Assembly: GCA_023434535.1 (NCBI GenBank)
Contig: JAEYSR010000097.1
Location: 1-27,439, forward strand
Reading direction: 5' to 3'
Origin: Actinomycetes bacterium
GTDB taxonomy: Bacteria > Actinomycetota > Acidimicrobiia > Acidimicrobiales > Microtrichaceae
DNA length: 27,439 bases
In this document: positions 7,396-15,000 of the stretch, piece by piece
Numbering within the stretch: the stretch's first letter is position 1
Layout: each line of letters begins with the position of its first letter
Notes under the pieces: generated by a model
Databases searched by the model: none
Told to the model about the DNA's origin: nothing
Seen by the model: the letters and a program-made list of their open reading frames with translations, nothing else
Position numbers and translations under genes: made by a program

Positions 7396-8022
7396 GTGTC
7401 GGGTCCATCCACCATCTCCGCCGCCCGCCGCTGGGGGACCGTCGGGATCGTCGCGCTCGTCGTCCTGCTGCTCGACCAGCTCACCAAGTGGTGGGCCGTC
7501 GACCGGCTCAAGGGCCAGCTGCCGATCGACGTCATCTGGACGCTGAGGTTCAACTACGCCGAGAACACCGGCATGGCCTTCTCCAAGGGCACCGGCGCCG
7601 GCCGCTGGATCTCCCTGGTGGTGATCGTGGTCGTCGTGGCGCTGGTGGTGCTCGCCCGCAACGTCAGGTCGGTCTGGGGTCTGGTGCTGATCGGCGTGGT
7701 CATCGGCGGGGCGTTCGGGAACCTGTTCGACCGGGTGTTCCGTGCGACCGAGGGCTTCATGACCGGCGGCGTCGTCGACTGGATCGACGTCCAGTGGTGG
7801 CCGATCTTCAACATCGCGGATGCCGCGGTCGTCGTCGGCGGGATCCTGGTGGCGATCTTCCTGATGCGCGAGCCGCTCGAACCCGAGCCGGCTCCTGGCG
7901 TTCCTGAGCCCGTCCAAGGCTCTCCGGAGCCGGACGCCACCGCCCCGGACCCCGGCACGGCGGGCAGCGGCGCCGACGTCACGGCCGCAGGATCGTCCGA
8001 CCCGGAGGGCGGGGGATCGTGA
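7396..8022 (+). CDS. lspA: Lipoprotein signal peptidase LspA (signal peptidase II)
   Basis: LspA is the aspartyl membrane protease that cuts signal peptides from diacylated prolipoproteins. The 208-residue product shows four hydrophobic helices (about 13-33, 70-87, 93-110, 138-157). The family motifs are NTGMAF, GNLFDR with catalytic Asp112, and FNIADAAV with catalytic Asp142. After the last helix a 50-residue Pro/Glu/Gly/Ser tail extends beyond the usual length of about 160 residues, probably disordered. The GTG start at 7396 follows the DksA-like gene by 32 bases without a strong ribosome site. It overlaps rluD by a GTGA. lspA followed by rluD is a widespread pairing. Confidence 0.95.
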   Translation: MSGPSTISAARRWGTVGIVALVVLLLDQLTKWWAVDRLKGQLPIDVIWTLRFNYAENTGMAFSKGTGAGRWISLVVIVVVVALVVLARNVRSVWGLVLIGVVIGGAFGNLFDRVFRATEGFMTGGVVDWIDVQWWPIFNIADAAVVVGGILVAIFLMREPLEPEPAPGVPEPVQGSPEPDATAPDPGTAGSGADVTAAGSSDPEGGGS

Positions 8023-9047
8023 TGGCGGACGGTCCGGCGTTCCTCGACGAGACCGTCCCCGACCTGCTCGACGGCGAACGCGTGGACCGGGCCCTGTCGA
8101 CGCTCGTGCCCTGCTCGCGCTCCGAGGCCGCTGCCGCGATCGCCTCCGGGCAGGTCCGCATCGGCGACGTCGTGGTCGCCAAGGCATCCCACCGCGTCGC
8201 CGTGGGGGACCGGCTCGTGCTCGCCTCCGATCCGATCCGTCACGAGCAACCGGTCGTGGCCGACGAGGAGGTCGACTTCGAGGTCCTGCACGTCGACGAC
8301 GACATCATCGTGGTGGACAAGCCGGCCGGGCTGGTCGTCCACCCCGGACCCGGCCACAAGGGCTCGACGCTCGTGCACGGTCTCCTCGCGAGGTTCGGCG
8401 ACCTCGACCCCGCGACAGGCAACCTCGTGGGGGAGCCGGATCGGCCGGGGCTGGTCCACCGGCTCGATCGCGGGACGTCGGGGCTCCTGGTGGTCGCCCG
8501 GACCCCGGAGGCGTACGAGTCCCTGGTCGACCAGCTGGCCACCCACGCCGTGGAGCGGACCTACACGGCGCTGGTGCGGGGCCATCCGGAGCACCGCCAC
8601 GGCGTGATCGACGCGCCGATCGGACGCTCCCGCCGGGATCCGCTGCGGATGACCGTCGCGGCCGACGGCCGGCCCGCGCGCACCCACTACCGCCTGGACC
8701 ACCAGTTCCACAGCATCGTCGAGGGTGCCAGGGAGCTGCCGGCGGAGGTGGGGCTGGTGACCTGCAACCTCGAGACCGGTCGCACGCACCAGATCCGGGT
8801 CCACCTGGCGTCCATCGGCCACCCCGTCGTCGGCGACCCGCTCTACGGCGGACCCGATCGACGCCCGCACGTCGGACGGCCGTTCCTGCACGCCCGCCAG
8901 CTCACGTTCGTCCATCCGGGCACCGGTGAGGAGGTCACGTTCTCCTCCCCGATGCCGGCCGACCTGGGCGCCGTCCTGGACGCTCTGCGCCCCGAGATCG
9001 ACCGGTCAGGCCCGTTTGACCCGACCGCCGTGCAGACAGGAGCATGA
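8019..9047 (+). CDS. rluD: RluA/RluD-family 23S rRNA pseudouridine synthase
   Basis: This 342-residue protein has an N-terminal S4 RNA-binding domain (about 18-70) and a pseudouridine synthase domain (about 85-325). The catalytic Asp is Asp150 in HRLDRGTSGLLVVA. Further family motifs are DDDIIVVDKPAGLVVHPGPG and, late, LETGRTHQIRVHLASIGHP with GDPLYGG. RluD modifies 23S rRNA helix 69, and other RluA members modify other sites, so the exact target is inferred. The GTG at 8019 shares four bases with the lspA stop. An ATG at 8022 is an equally plausible start and changes the protein by one residue. A GGAGG site lies at 8004-8008. Confidence 0.9.
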   Translation: MMADGPAFLDETVPDLLDGERVDRALSTLVPCSRSEAAAAIASGQVRIGDVVVAKASHRVAVGDRLVLASDPIRHEQPVVADEEVDFEVLHVDDDIIVVDKPAGLVVHPGPGHKGSTLVHGLLARFGDLDPATGNLVGEPDRPGLVHRLDRGTSGLLVVARTPEAYESLVDQLATHAVERTYTALVRGHPEHRHGVIDAPIGRSRRDPLRMTVAADGRPARTHYRLDHQFHSIVEGARELPAEVGLVTCNLETGRTHQIRVHLASIGHPVVGDPLYGGPDRRPHVGRPFLHARQLTFVHPGTGEEVTFSSPMPADLGAVLDALRPEIDRSGPFDPTAVQTGA

Positions 9048-9051
9048 GGAC

Positions 9052-9498
9052 ATGCGCGCCCTGGTCATCCACGAGAGCCTCACCGGCAACACCCGGACCG
9101 CCGCCAAGGCGATCGTCGCAGAGCTGCAGCGCGAGGGTTGGGAGGCGAGCGAGTGCTCCAGCCGCCAGGTCGACCTGCGAGCTCTGCAGCAGGCCGACGT
9201 GGTCGTCGTCGGCACCTGGGTGGACGGCCTGATCCTCTTCGGCCAGCGCCCCGGCGGGGCCGGCAAGCTCGCCAAGCTGCCGCTGCTCGGCGGCAAGCCC
9301 ACCTACGTGTTCGTCACCTACGCCATCGACCCGGGTCGCACGCTGGACAAGCTGACCGCGGAGATCACCGACCGGCGGGGCGATGTCCAGGGCGGAATGG
9401 TCATCAAGCGGGGCAAGCTCGAAGAGGGCGCCGTCGAGTTCGCCCGTCGGGTGGTCGAGGCGGCGGAGTCCGCCGAGTCCGCCACCGCCGACGCCTGA
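9052..9498 (+). CDS. Flavodoxin-domain protein
   Basis: This 148-residue protein has a flavodoxin fold. The N-terminal strand MRALVIHES is followed by the FMN phosphate loop LTGNTRTAAKAI, and the later strands VVVVGTWVDG and PTYVFVTYAID match the other FMN-contacting loops. Such short flavodoxins carry electrons or act as small NAD(P)H:quinone or nitroreductase-like partners; the partner is unknown here. The ATG at 9052 has CAGGAG at 9037-9042. The longer frame upstream overlaps rluD and is not real. It lies four bases after the rluD stop, so the two are probably cotranscribed. The C-terminus is a run of Ala/Glu/Ser. Confidence 0.85.
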   Translation: MRALVIHESLTGNTRTAAKAIVAELQREGWEASECSSRQVDLRALQQADVVVVGTWVDGLILFGQRPGGAGKLAKLPLLGGKPTYVFVTYAIDPGRTLDKLTAEITDRRGDVQGGMVIKRGKLEEGAVEFARRVVEAAESAESATADA

Positions 9499-9503
9499 CC
9501 GAC

Positions 9504-9588
9504 CCGGTCAGGCCCGCTCGGTCGCTGCGCTCACGTCGCCGGGCGGTCCGGTCAGGCCCGCTCGGTCGCTGCGCTCACGTCGCCGGGC
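9504..9588. repeat. Two perfect 41-bp direct repeats over the rrf2 stop
   Basis: Identical 41-bp copies lie at 9504-9544 and 9548-9588, separated by 3 bp. The second copy holds the rrf2 stop (9552-9554, minus strand) and its last ten codons; the first copy repeats the same coding end plus stop downstream. The pair fills the space between the convergent flavodoxin and rrf2 genes. Confidence 0.93.
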
Positions 9589-10031
9589 CAGGCCCTCTCG
9601 CCGTTTGTGACCTCGGCCAGGTGAGCGAGCGTGTAGCCCTCGAGCAGCTCCCGCATCCGGCCTCCGACGTCGTGCCACACCGCGAGCAGGACGCACTGGC
9701 CCTCGTGGTCGCAGGCGCCGTCGGTGTGGGGCTGGCCGAAGTCGCCGGCCTGGATCGGTCCGTCGACGGCGGAGACGATCTGGGCGAGGTCGATGTCGTC
9801 GGGCTCCCGGGCGAGGATGTAGCCGCCCCCGACCCCTCGCTTGGAGCGCACCAGACCCGCCCCCTTCAGGGCCAGGAGGATCTGCTCCAGGTACGGCTGC
9901 GGCAGGCCTGTGCGCTCGGCGATGTCACGCACCGACGTCGGACCGTCGTCGCGGTGCAGCGACAGGGACAGCAGGGCGCGACAGGCGTAGTCGCCGCGGG
10001 TGGAGACCTTCACGGCGTTCATGGTACGCAT
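9552..10031 (-). CDS. Rrf2-family transcriptional regulator
   Basis: This 159-residue winged-helix regulator has the Rrf2 signature: VKVSTRGDYACRALLSL, then SVRDIAERTGLPQPYLEQIL for the recognition region and KGAGLVRSKRGVGGGYIL for the wing. Rrf2 proteins such as IscR and NsrR sense iron-sulphur status or nitric oxide through three cysteines. Here only Cys107 and Cys113 (spaced as in IscR Cys98/Cys104) are present; the position of IscR Cys92 is Pro101 and that of His107 is Leu116. A classical [2Fe-2S] site is thus incomplete, though other residues could complete it. The start could be the ATG at 10031 or the ATG at 10022; neither has a clear ribosome site. The final ten residues come from a duplicated repeat. 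Confidence 0.85.
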   Translation of the reverse strand: MRTMNAVKVSTRGDYACRALLSLSLHRDDGPTSVRDIAERTGLPQPYLEQILLALKGAGLVRSKRGVGGGYILAREPDDIDLAQIVSAVDGPIQAGDFGQPHTDGACDHEGQCVLLAVWHDVGGRMRELLEGYTLAHLAEVTNGERAWPGDVSAATERA

Positions 10032-10076
10032 GTGCCCGGCGGCGCTGTTTGACGGTGCTGTTCGCTGGTGGGCCGC

Positions 10077-10082
10077 TAGCGT
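10077..10082 (+). promoter_or_regulatory. Possible -10 box before the phosphodiesterase gene
   Basis: TAGCGT lies in the short divergent gap between rrf2 and the phosphodiesterase gene. No -35 box is seen at a normal distance; a TTGACG at 10049 is 22 bp away, too far. The box is 8 bases before an in-frame GTG at 10091, so a leaderless start there is possible, in competition with the SD-led GTG at 10112. Confidence 0.3.
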
Positions 10083-10111
10083 TGGAGACGGTGACCAGCA
10101 AGGAGTCAGCG

Positions 10112-11218
10112 GTGGGTGACGAACCGGTGCTGCCCGACTACGAGGGCGCGTGCACCTGCAACGTGATGAGCCCTCTGGTCGAGGATCCCGACCGAGTCCC
10201 CGACTGGTTCCCCGACGGCGTCCGCGGGGCCGACCAGGTGGTCCTCTGGGTGCTCGACGGCCTGGGTTGGGAGCAGATGCAGCAGCGCATCGCCACGCTG
10301 CGCGGCTTCCCGCAGATGCAGGGCCGACCGATCACCACGATCGCTCCCACGACGACCGCGACGGCGCTCACCTCGATCAGCACGGGCCTGCCCCCGGGCG
10401 AGCACGGCGTGATCGGCTACCGCATGTCGGTCGATGACGACGACATCCTCAACGTCCTGCGCTGGACCACCTCCAAGGGCGACGCCCGGGAGTCCATCCC
10501 GCCCGAGTCGGTGCAGCACGACGTGGCGTTCGAGGGCCAGCGGCCCCCGGTCGTGGTCCGCGCCGAGTTCCGCGACACCGGCTTCACCCGGGCGCACCTC
10601 GGTGGGTGCCGCCACGTGCCCTACCGGATGCCGTCCACGCTCGTGGCAGAGATCCTCCACCAGGTCCACGCCGGCGAGCCGTTCGTGTACGCGTACTACG
10701 ACGGCATCGACAAGGTGGCCCACGAGTACGGCCTCGGCACCGTCTACGACGCCGAGCTGATCTTCGTCGACCGCATGGTCGAGTACCTGATCCAGGAGCT
10801 GCCGCCGGGCGTGGCGCTCGTGATCACCTCGGACCACGGCCAGGTCGACGTCGGCGACCGCGTGTTCCCGCCCCACCCCGAGGTCCTCAGCCACGTCCGC
10901 CACCAGTCGGGCGAGGCCCGGTTCCGGTGGCTCCACGCGTACCCGGGCGCCGAGGCGGCCCTCCTCGACGCGGCCCGCCAGCACCACGGCCACCAGGCGT
11001 GGGTGGTGACCCGGGAGCAGGTCGTCGACGAGTGCTGGTTCGGGCCGAAGGTCCTGCCCGGACCGCTCAGCCGGCTCGGCGACGTGGCGCTCGTGGCCCG
11101 CGAGCCCATCGCGTTCGAGGACCCGAACGACACCGGCCCGTTCCACCTCATCGGTCGCCACGGATCCATGACCTCGGCCGAGGTCTACGTGCCGCTCCTG
11201 GTCGCCCGCAACGGCTGA
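10112..11218 (+). CDS. Alkaline-phosphatase-superfamily phosphodiesterase/nucleotide pyrophosphatase
   Basis: This 368-residue protein belongs to the type I phosphodiesterase/nucleotide pyrophosphatase family, two-metal enzymes that cleave phosphate mono- or diesters. Visible metal and catalytic motifs are WVLDGLG (Asp49), APTTTATALTSISTG (nucleophile probably Thr82), YYDGIDKVAHEYG, ITSDHGQVDVGDR, and near the end RHGSMTSAEVYVPLL with the last His ligand. No signal peptide or membrane helix is seen, so it is probably cytoplasmic. AAGGAG at 10100-10105, six bases before the GTG at 10112, decides the start; GTG 10091 is an alternative. It is divergent from the Rrf2 gene, but a regulatory link is only inferred. 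The natural substrate is unknown. Confidence 0.83.
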   Translation: MGDEPVLPDYEGACTCNVMSPLVEDPDRVPDWFPDGVRGADQVVLWVLDGLGWEQMQQRIATLRGFPQMQGRPITTIAPTTTATALTSISTGLPPGEHGVIGYRMSVDDDDILNVLRWTTSKGDARESIPPESVQHDVAFEGQRPPVVVRAEFRDTGFTRAHLGGCRHVPYRMPSTLVAEILHQVHAGEPFVYAYYDGIDKVAHEYGLGTVYDAELIFVDRMVEYLIQELPPGVALVITSDHGQVDVGDRVFPPHPEVLSHVRHQSGEARFRWLHAYPGAEAALLDAARQHHGHQAWVVTREQVVDECWFGPKVLPGPLSRLGDVALVAREPIAFEDPNDTGPFHLIGRHGSMTSAEVYVPLLVARNG

Positions 11219-11322
11219 CCCCCCTCACCCGCATTCTGACGAGAAGTCAGCACCGTTCCCGTCGGTTCTCCTCCGCGGAATTCGGCTGGGCCGTCCGGAG
11301 ATGTAGCTGCGCCGCGCCGGGG

Positions 11323-11328
11323 TAGGGT
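11323..11328 (+). promoter_or_regulatory. bpa -10 box (leaderless start)
   Basis: TAGGGT is followed by 7 bases and then the bpa ATG at 11336, leaving no leader for a ribosome site. No strong -35 hexamer is visible. The spacing is the leaderless pattern also seen at divIVA and at three later genes. Confidence 0.55.
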
Positions 11329-11335
11329 CCGGCCC

Positions 11336-11917
11336 ATGTCCGACCACGACACGACCCCGCCCGAGGTGCTCGAACCCGACTCGGTCGAGCCGCCCCATGG
11401 CGCCACGTCCGGCGTCCACAACCCCGGGGGGCTCGCGTCCGGATCCGCGCCGCTCGCCGGCGCGCCGGAGGACCCGTCGACCGACGGCGACGGCGACGAC
11501 GAGGTCCCCGACATCAACTCGCCGGCCAAGCTCATCCGGATCGGCGCCATGCTCAAGCAGCTCCTCGAGGAGGTGCGCAACACGTCGCTCGACGAGGCGT
11601 CGCGCGGTCAGCTGCGCAACATCTACGAGCGCTCGCTCCAGCAGCTCCAGTCCGCGCTGTCGCCGGAGCTGGCCGCCGAGCTGGGGGAGCTGAGCTTCGA
11701 CTTCCCCGACGGCGAGGTCCCGTCCGAGATCGAGCTGCGCATGGCGCAGTCCCAGCTGGTCGGCTGGCTCGAGGGCCTGTTCCACGGCATCCAGGCCGCG
11801 CTGGTCGCCCAGCAGATGTCGGCCCGCCAGCAGCTCGAGGGCATGCGGGGCCAGCTCCCGCAGGGTCCGGGCGCCATGCAGCCGGGGCCCGGCCCCGGTG
11901 GCCCCGGCTACATCTGA
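11336..11917 (+). CDS. bpa: Bacterial proteasome activator Bpa (DUF2587)
   Basis: Bpa forms a dodecameric ring that docks on the 20S proteasome and feeds it unfolded proteins without ATP or Pup. The 193-residue product has a disordered acidic N-terminus (1-60) and then the conserved four-helix core. From memory the core closely resembles M. tuberculosis Rv3780: PAKLIRIGAMLKQLLEEVR, LDEASRGQLRNIYE, and ELRMAQSQLVGWLEGLFHGI. A Gly/Pro-rich tail ends in GYI, matching the C-terminal hydrophobic-Tyr-X motif that opens the proteasome gate. The ATG at 11336 agrees with the leaderless -10 box. No proteasome genes lie in this window, so prcBA must be elsewhere if it functions classically. Confidence 0.93.
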   Translation: MSDHDTTPPEVLEPDSVEPPHGATSGVHNPGGLASGSAPLAGAPEDPSTDGDGDDEVPDINSPAKLIRIGAMLKQLLEEVRNTSLDEASRGQLRNIYERSLQQLQSALSPELAAELGELSFDFPDGEVPSEIELRMAQSQLVGWLEGLFHGIQAALVAQQMSARQQLEGMRGQLPQGPGAMQPGPGPGGPGYI

Positions 11918-12052
11918 GGCAGTCCGGCGTGACAGGTCGTCGGATCGCGTCGACGGGCGTCGGCGGGCCGCGCGAGACTCGACCCCGAACTACAGGACTG
12001 TCATTCGCGGGGCCGGATCGGGCTCCGTCCCGAGCCGTGGGAGGCCGTTGAG

Positions 12053-15000
12053 GTGCCGGACTCGTTCGTCCACCTGCACCAGCACACCGAGTACTCGATG
12101 CTCGACGGAGCGGCGCGGATCGGCGACGTCGTCGACGCCGCGGTCGCCGACGGCCAGCCCGCCATGGGCATCACCGACCACGGCAACATGTACGGGGTCC
12201 TCGACTTCTACAAGGCGTGTCGATCTGCGGGCGTCACGCCGATCATCGGGACCGAGGCCTACATGGCCCACGACTCCCGCTTCGAGCGGCCGCCCCGGCG
12301 GGGCAAGGTCGACGACTCGGGCGGCGACGTCGACGGCGGCAAGAAGCTCTACTACCACCTGACCCTGCTCGCCGAGGACAACACCGGCTACAAGAACCTG
12401 ATCCAGCTGGCCAGCCGCGCCTACATGGAGGGCTACTACTACAAGCCCCGCGTCGACTGGGACACGCTCGCCGAGCACCACCAGGGCGTCATCGCCACCA
12501 CGGGCTGCCTCGGTGGCCACGTGCTGCAGTCGCTGATGAACGAGGGCTTCGACGTCGCGCTGGAGAAGGCGGCGCGGCTCCAGGACATCTTCGGTCGGGA
12601 CAACCTCTTCGTCGAGATCCAGGACCACGGCATCCCGGAGCAGCACCGGACCAACCCGCAGCTGCTCGAGATCGCCAAGAAGATCCAGGCGCCGCTGCTC
12701 GCCACCAACGACAGCCACTACGTCCAGCGCGGCGACGCCGTCGCCCACGACGCCCTCCTGTGCGTGCAGACCGGCTCGCTGATGAGCGACCCCGACCGGT
12801 TCAAGTTCCACGGCGACGAGCACTACCTGAAGACCGCGCAGGAGATGCGCCACCTCTTCGCCGAGGTGCCCGAGAGCTGCGACAACACGCTGTGGATCGC
12901 CGAGCGGGCCAACGTGGAGATCGAGTTCGGCAAGCCGCAGCTGCCCAACTTCCCGCTGCCCGAGGGCTTCACCGACGACGCCGACTACCTGCAGCACCTG
13001 ACGTTCGAGGGCGCACGCGAGCGGTGGGGCGACGACCTGCCCGACGCCGTCGTGGAGCGGCTGGCCTTCGAGCTCAAGACCATCGGCGACATGGGCTTCA
13101 GCTCGTACTTCCTCATCGTGTGGGACCTGATCAAGCACGCCCGGGACACGAACATCCGCGTCGGGCCGGGCCGTGGCTCCGCTGCCGGCTGCGCCGTGGC
13201 CTACACGCTGCGCATCACCGACCTGGACCCGATCAAGTACGACCTGCTGTTCGAGCGCTTCCTCAACCCGAGCCGCATCTCCATGCCCGACATCGACATG
13301 GACTTCGACTCCCGGTACCGGGACGAGATGATCCGCTACGCGGCGGAGCGCTACGGCCGTGACCGGGTGGCCCAGATCGTGACGTTCTCCACCATCAAGG
13401 CGCGGGCCGCGGTGCGCGACGCCGCACGGGTGCTCGGCAAGCCGTACATCGTCGGCGACAAGGTGGCCAAGGCCATGCCGCCGCTGATCATGGGCCGCGA
13501 CACGCCGCTGTACGCGTGCCTCGAGGAGCACCCCAAGTTCGTCGACGGCTTCAAGATGGCCGCCGAGCTGCGCGACATGTACGCCAACGACCCCGAGACC
13601 AAGGAGGTCGTCGACGTCGCCAAGGGCCTGGAGGGCCTGCGTCGGGGCGACGGCATCCACGCCGCGGCGGTGGTGATCACCAAGGAGCCCCTGACCGAGT
13701 ACCTCCCGATCCAGCGCAAGCCCGAGGCCGGCGTCGACATCGAGGACGCACCGGTCGTCACCCAGTACGAGATGCACGGCGTGGAGGAGCTCGGCCTCCT
13801 CAAGATGGACTTCCTGGGCCTGCGGAACCTCGACGTCATCTCCGACACGCTCGAGCTCATCCGCCGCACCCGGGGAATCGAGGTCGACATCGACGACGTC
13901 GACCTCACCGACGAGCCGACCTACGAGCTCTTGCGCCGGGCCGACACCATCGGGGTGTTCCAGTTGGAGGGCGGTCCCATGCGCGCCCTCATCCGCTCGC
14001 TGGCCCCGACGGAGTTCGAGGACGTCGCCGCCCTCGTCGCCCTGTACCGGCCGGGCCCCATGGCGGCCAACATGCACACCGACTACGCGGACCGCAAGAA
14101 CGGCCGCAAGCCGGTCGAGTTCCTGCACCCCGACGCCGCCGAGGTGCTGGGCGACACCTACGCGCTCATGATCTACCAAGAGTCGATGATGCGCATCGCG
14201 CAGAAGTTCGCCGGCTACTCGCTGGCCGACGCCGACAACCTCCGCAAGGCCTGCCTCCCTGCCGGATCACGCATGTGGACTGAGTGCGGGGCCGTCGCCA
14301 TCGAGGAGGTCATGGCGAGGACGGACCGGCGAGTCGTGACGATCGATCAGCATTCGGGCGAGTGGCTGCTCGGCGACGTGGACGATGTCTGGTCGGTCGG
14401 CAGGAAGGCCGTGTTCCGGCTCGTCACGGCCGGCGGACACCGCATCGAGGCGACGTCGAACCACCCGTTGCTCGTCGGGGACCGGTGGACGGAGCTCGGC
14501 CACGTGCGGAGCGGGGACCTCGTCGCGATCACCACGGTTCGGGACGTGGGCGTCTCCGGCCTCGGTTCCACCGTGTCGAACGTCGCCGTCAAGCCTGCGG
14601 CAGGGGTCCGTCGCGGTGCCCTGGTCTGGGACACGGTCGTCGACATCGAGTACGTCGGCGAGAAGGAGTGCTTCGACTTCCGGATGGCCAACGCCGATCG
14701 GCCCTACGCCGTGGTCGAGGACTTCCTGGTCCACAACTGCGGCAAGAAGAACAAGGAGCTGATCGCCAAGGAGCGCACCAAGTTCGTCGAGGGGTGCGAG
14801 GCGACCGGCTACGGGGCGGAGATCGGCACGGCGTGGTTCGACATCATCGAGCCGTTCGCCGACTACGCGTTCAACCGCAGCCACGCCTACGGCTACGGGT
14901 TCGTGGCGTACCAGACCGCCTTCCTGAAGGCGAACTACCCGGCCGAGTACCTCTCCGCGCTGCTCACCAGCGTCAAGACGAACCTGGACAAGGCGGCCAT

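Noticed and set aside
10049..10082. TTGACG/TAGCGT promoter before the phosphodiesterase gene
   Set aside because: The two boxes are 22 bp apart, outside the normal 16-18 range, so only the -10 box is kept as a weak candidate.
11236..11250. Small hairpin CTGAC-GAGAA-GTCAG as terminator of the phosphodiesterase gene
   Set aside because: The stem is only 5 bp with no T-tract, which is too weak to call.
11990..14179. 729-codon open frame antisense to dnaE
   Set aside because: It is antisense to a clear DnaE coding sequence, is Val/Asp/Gly/Leu-rich with no recognisable motif, and long antisense frames are expected at this GC content.
14252..14737. Disruption of dnaE making a pseudogene
   Set aside because: The insertion is in frame, has all splice-block residues, and the joined exteins give normal DnaE sequence.
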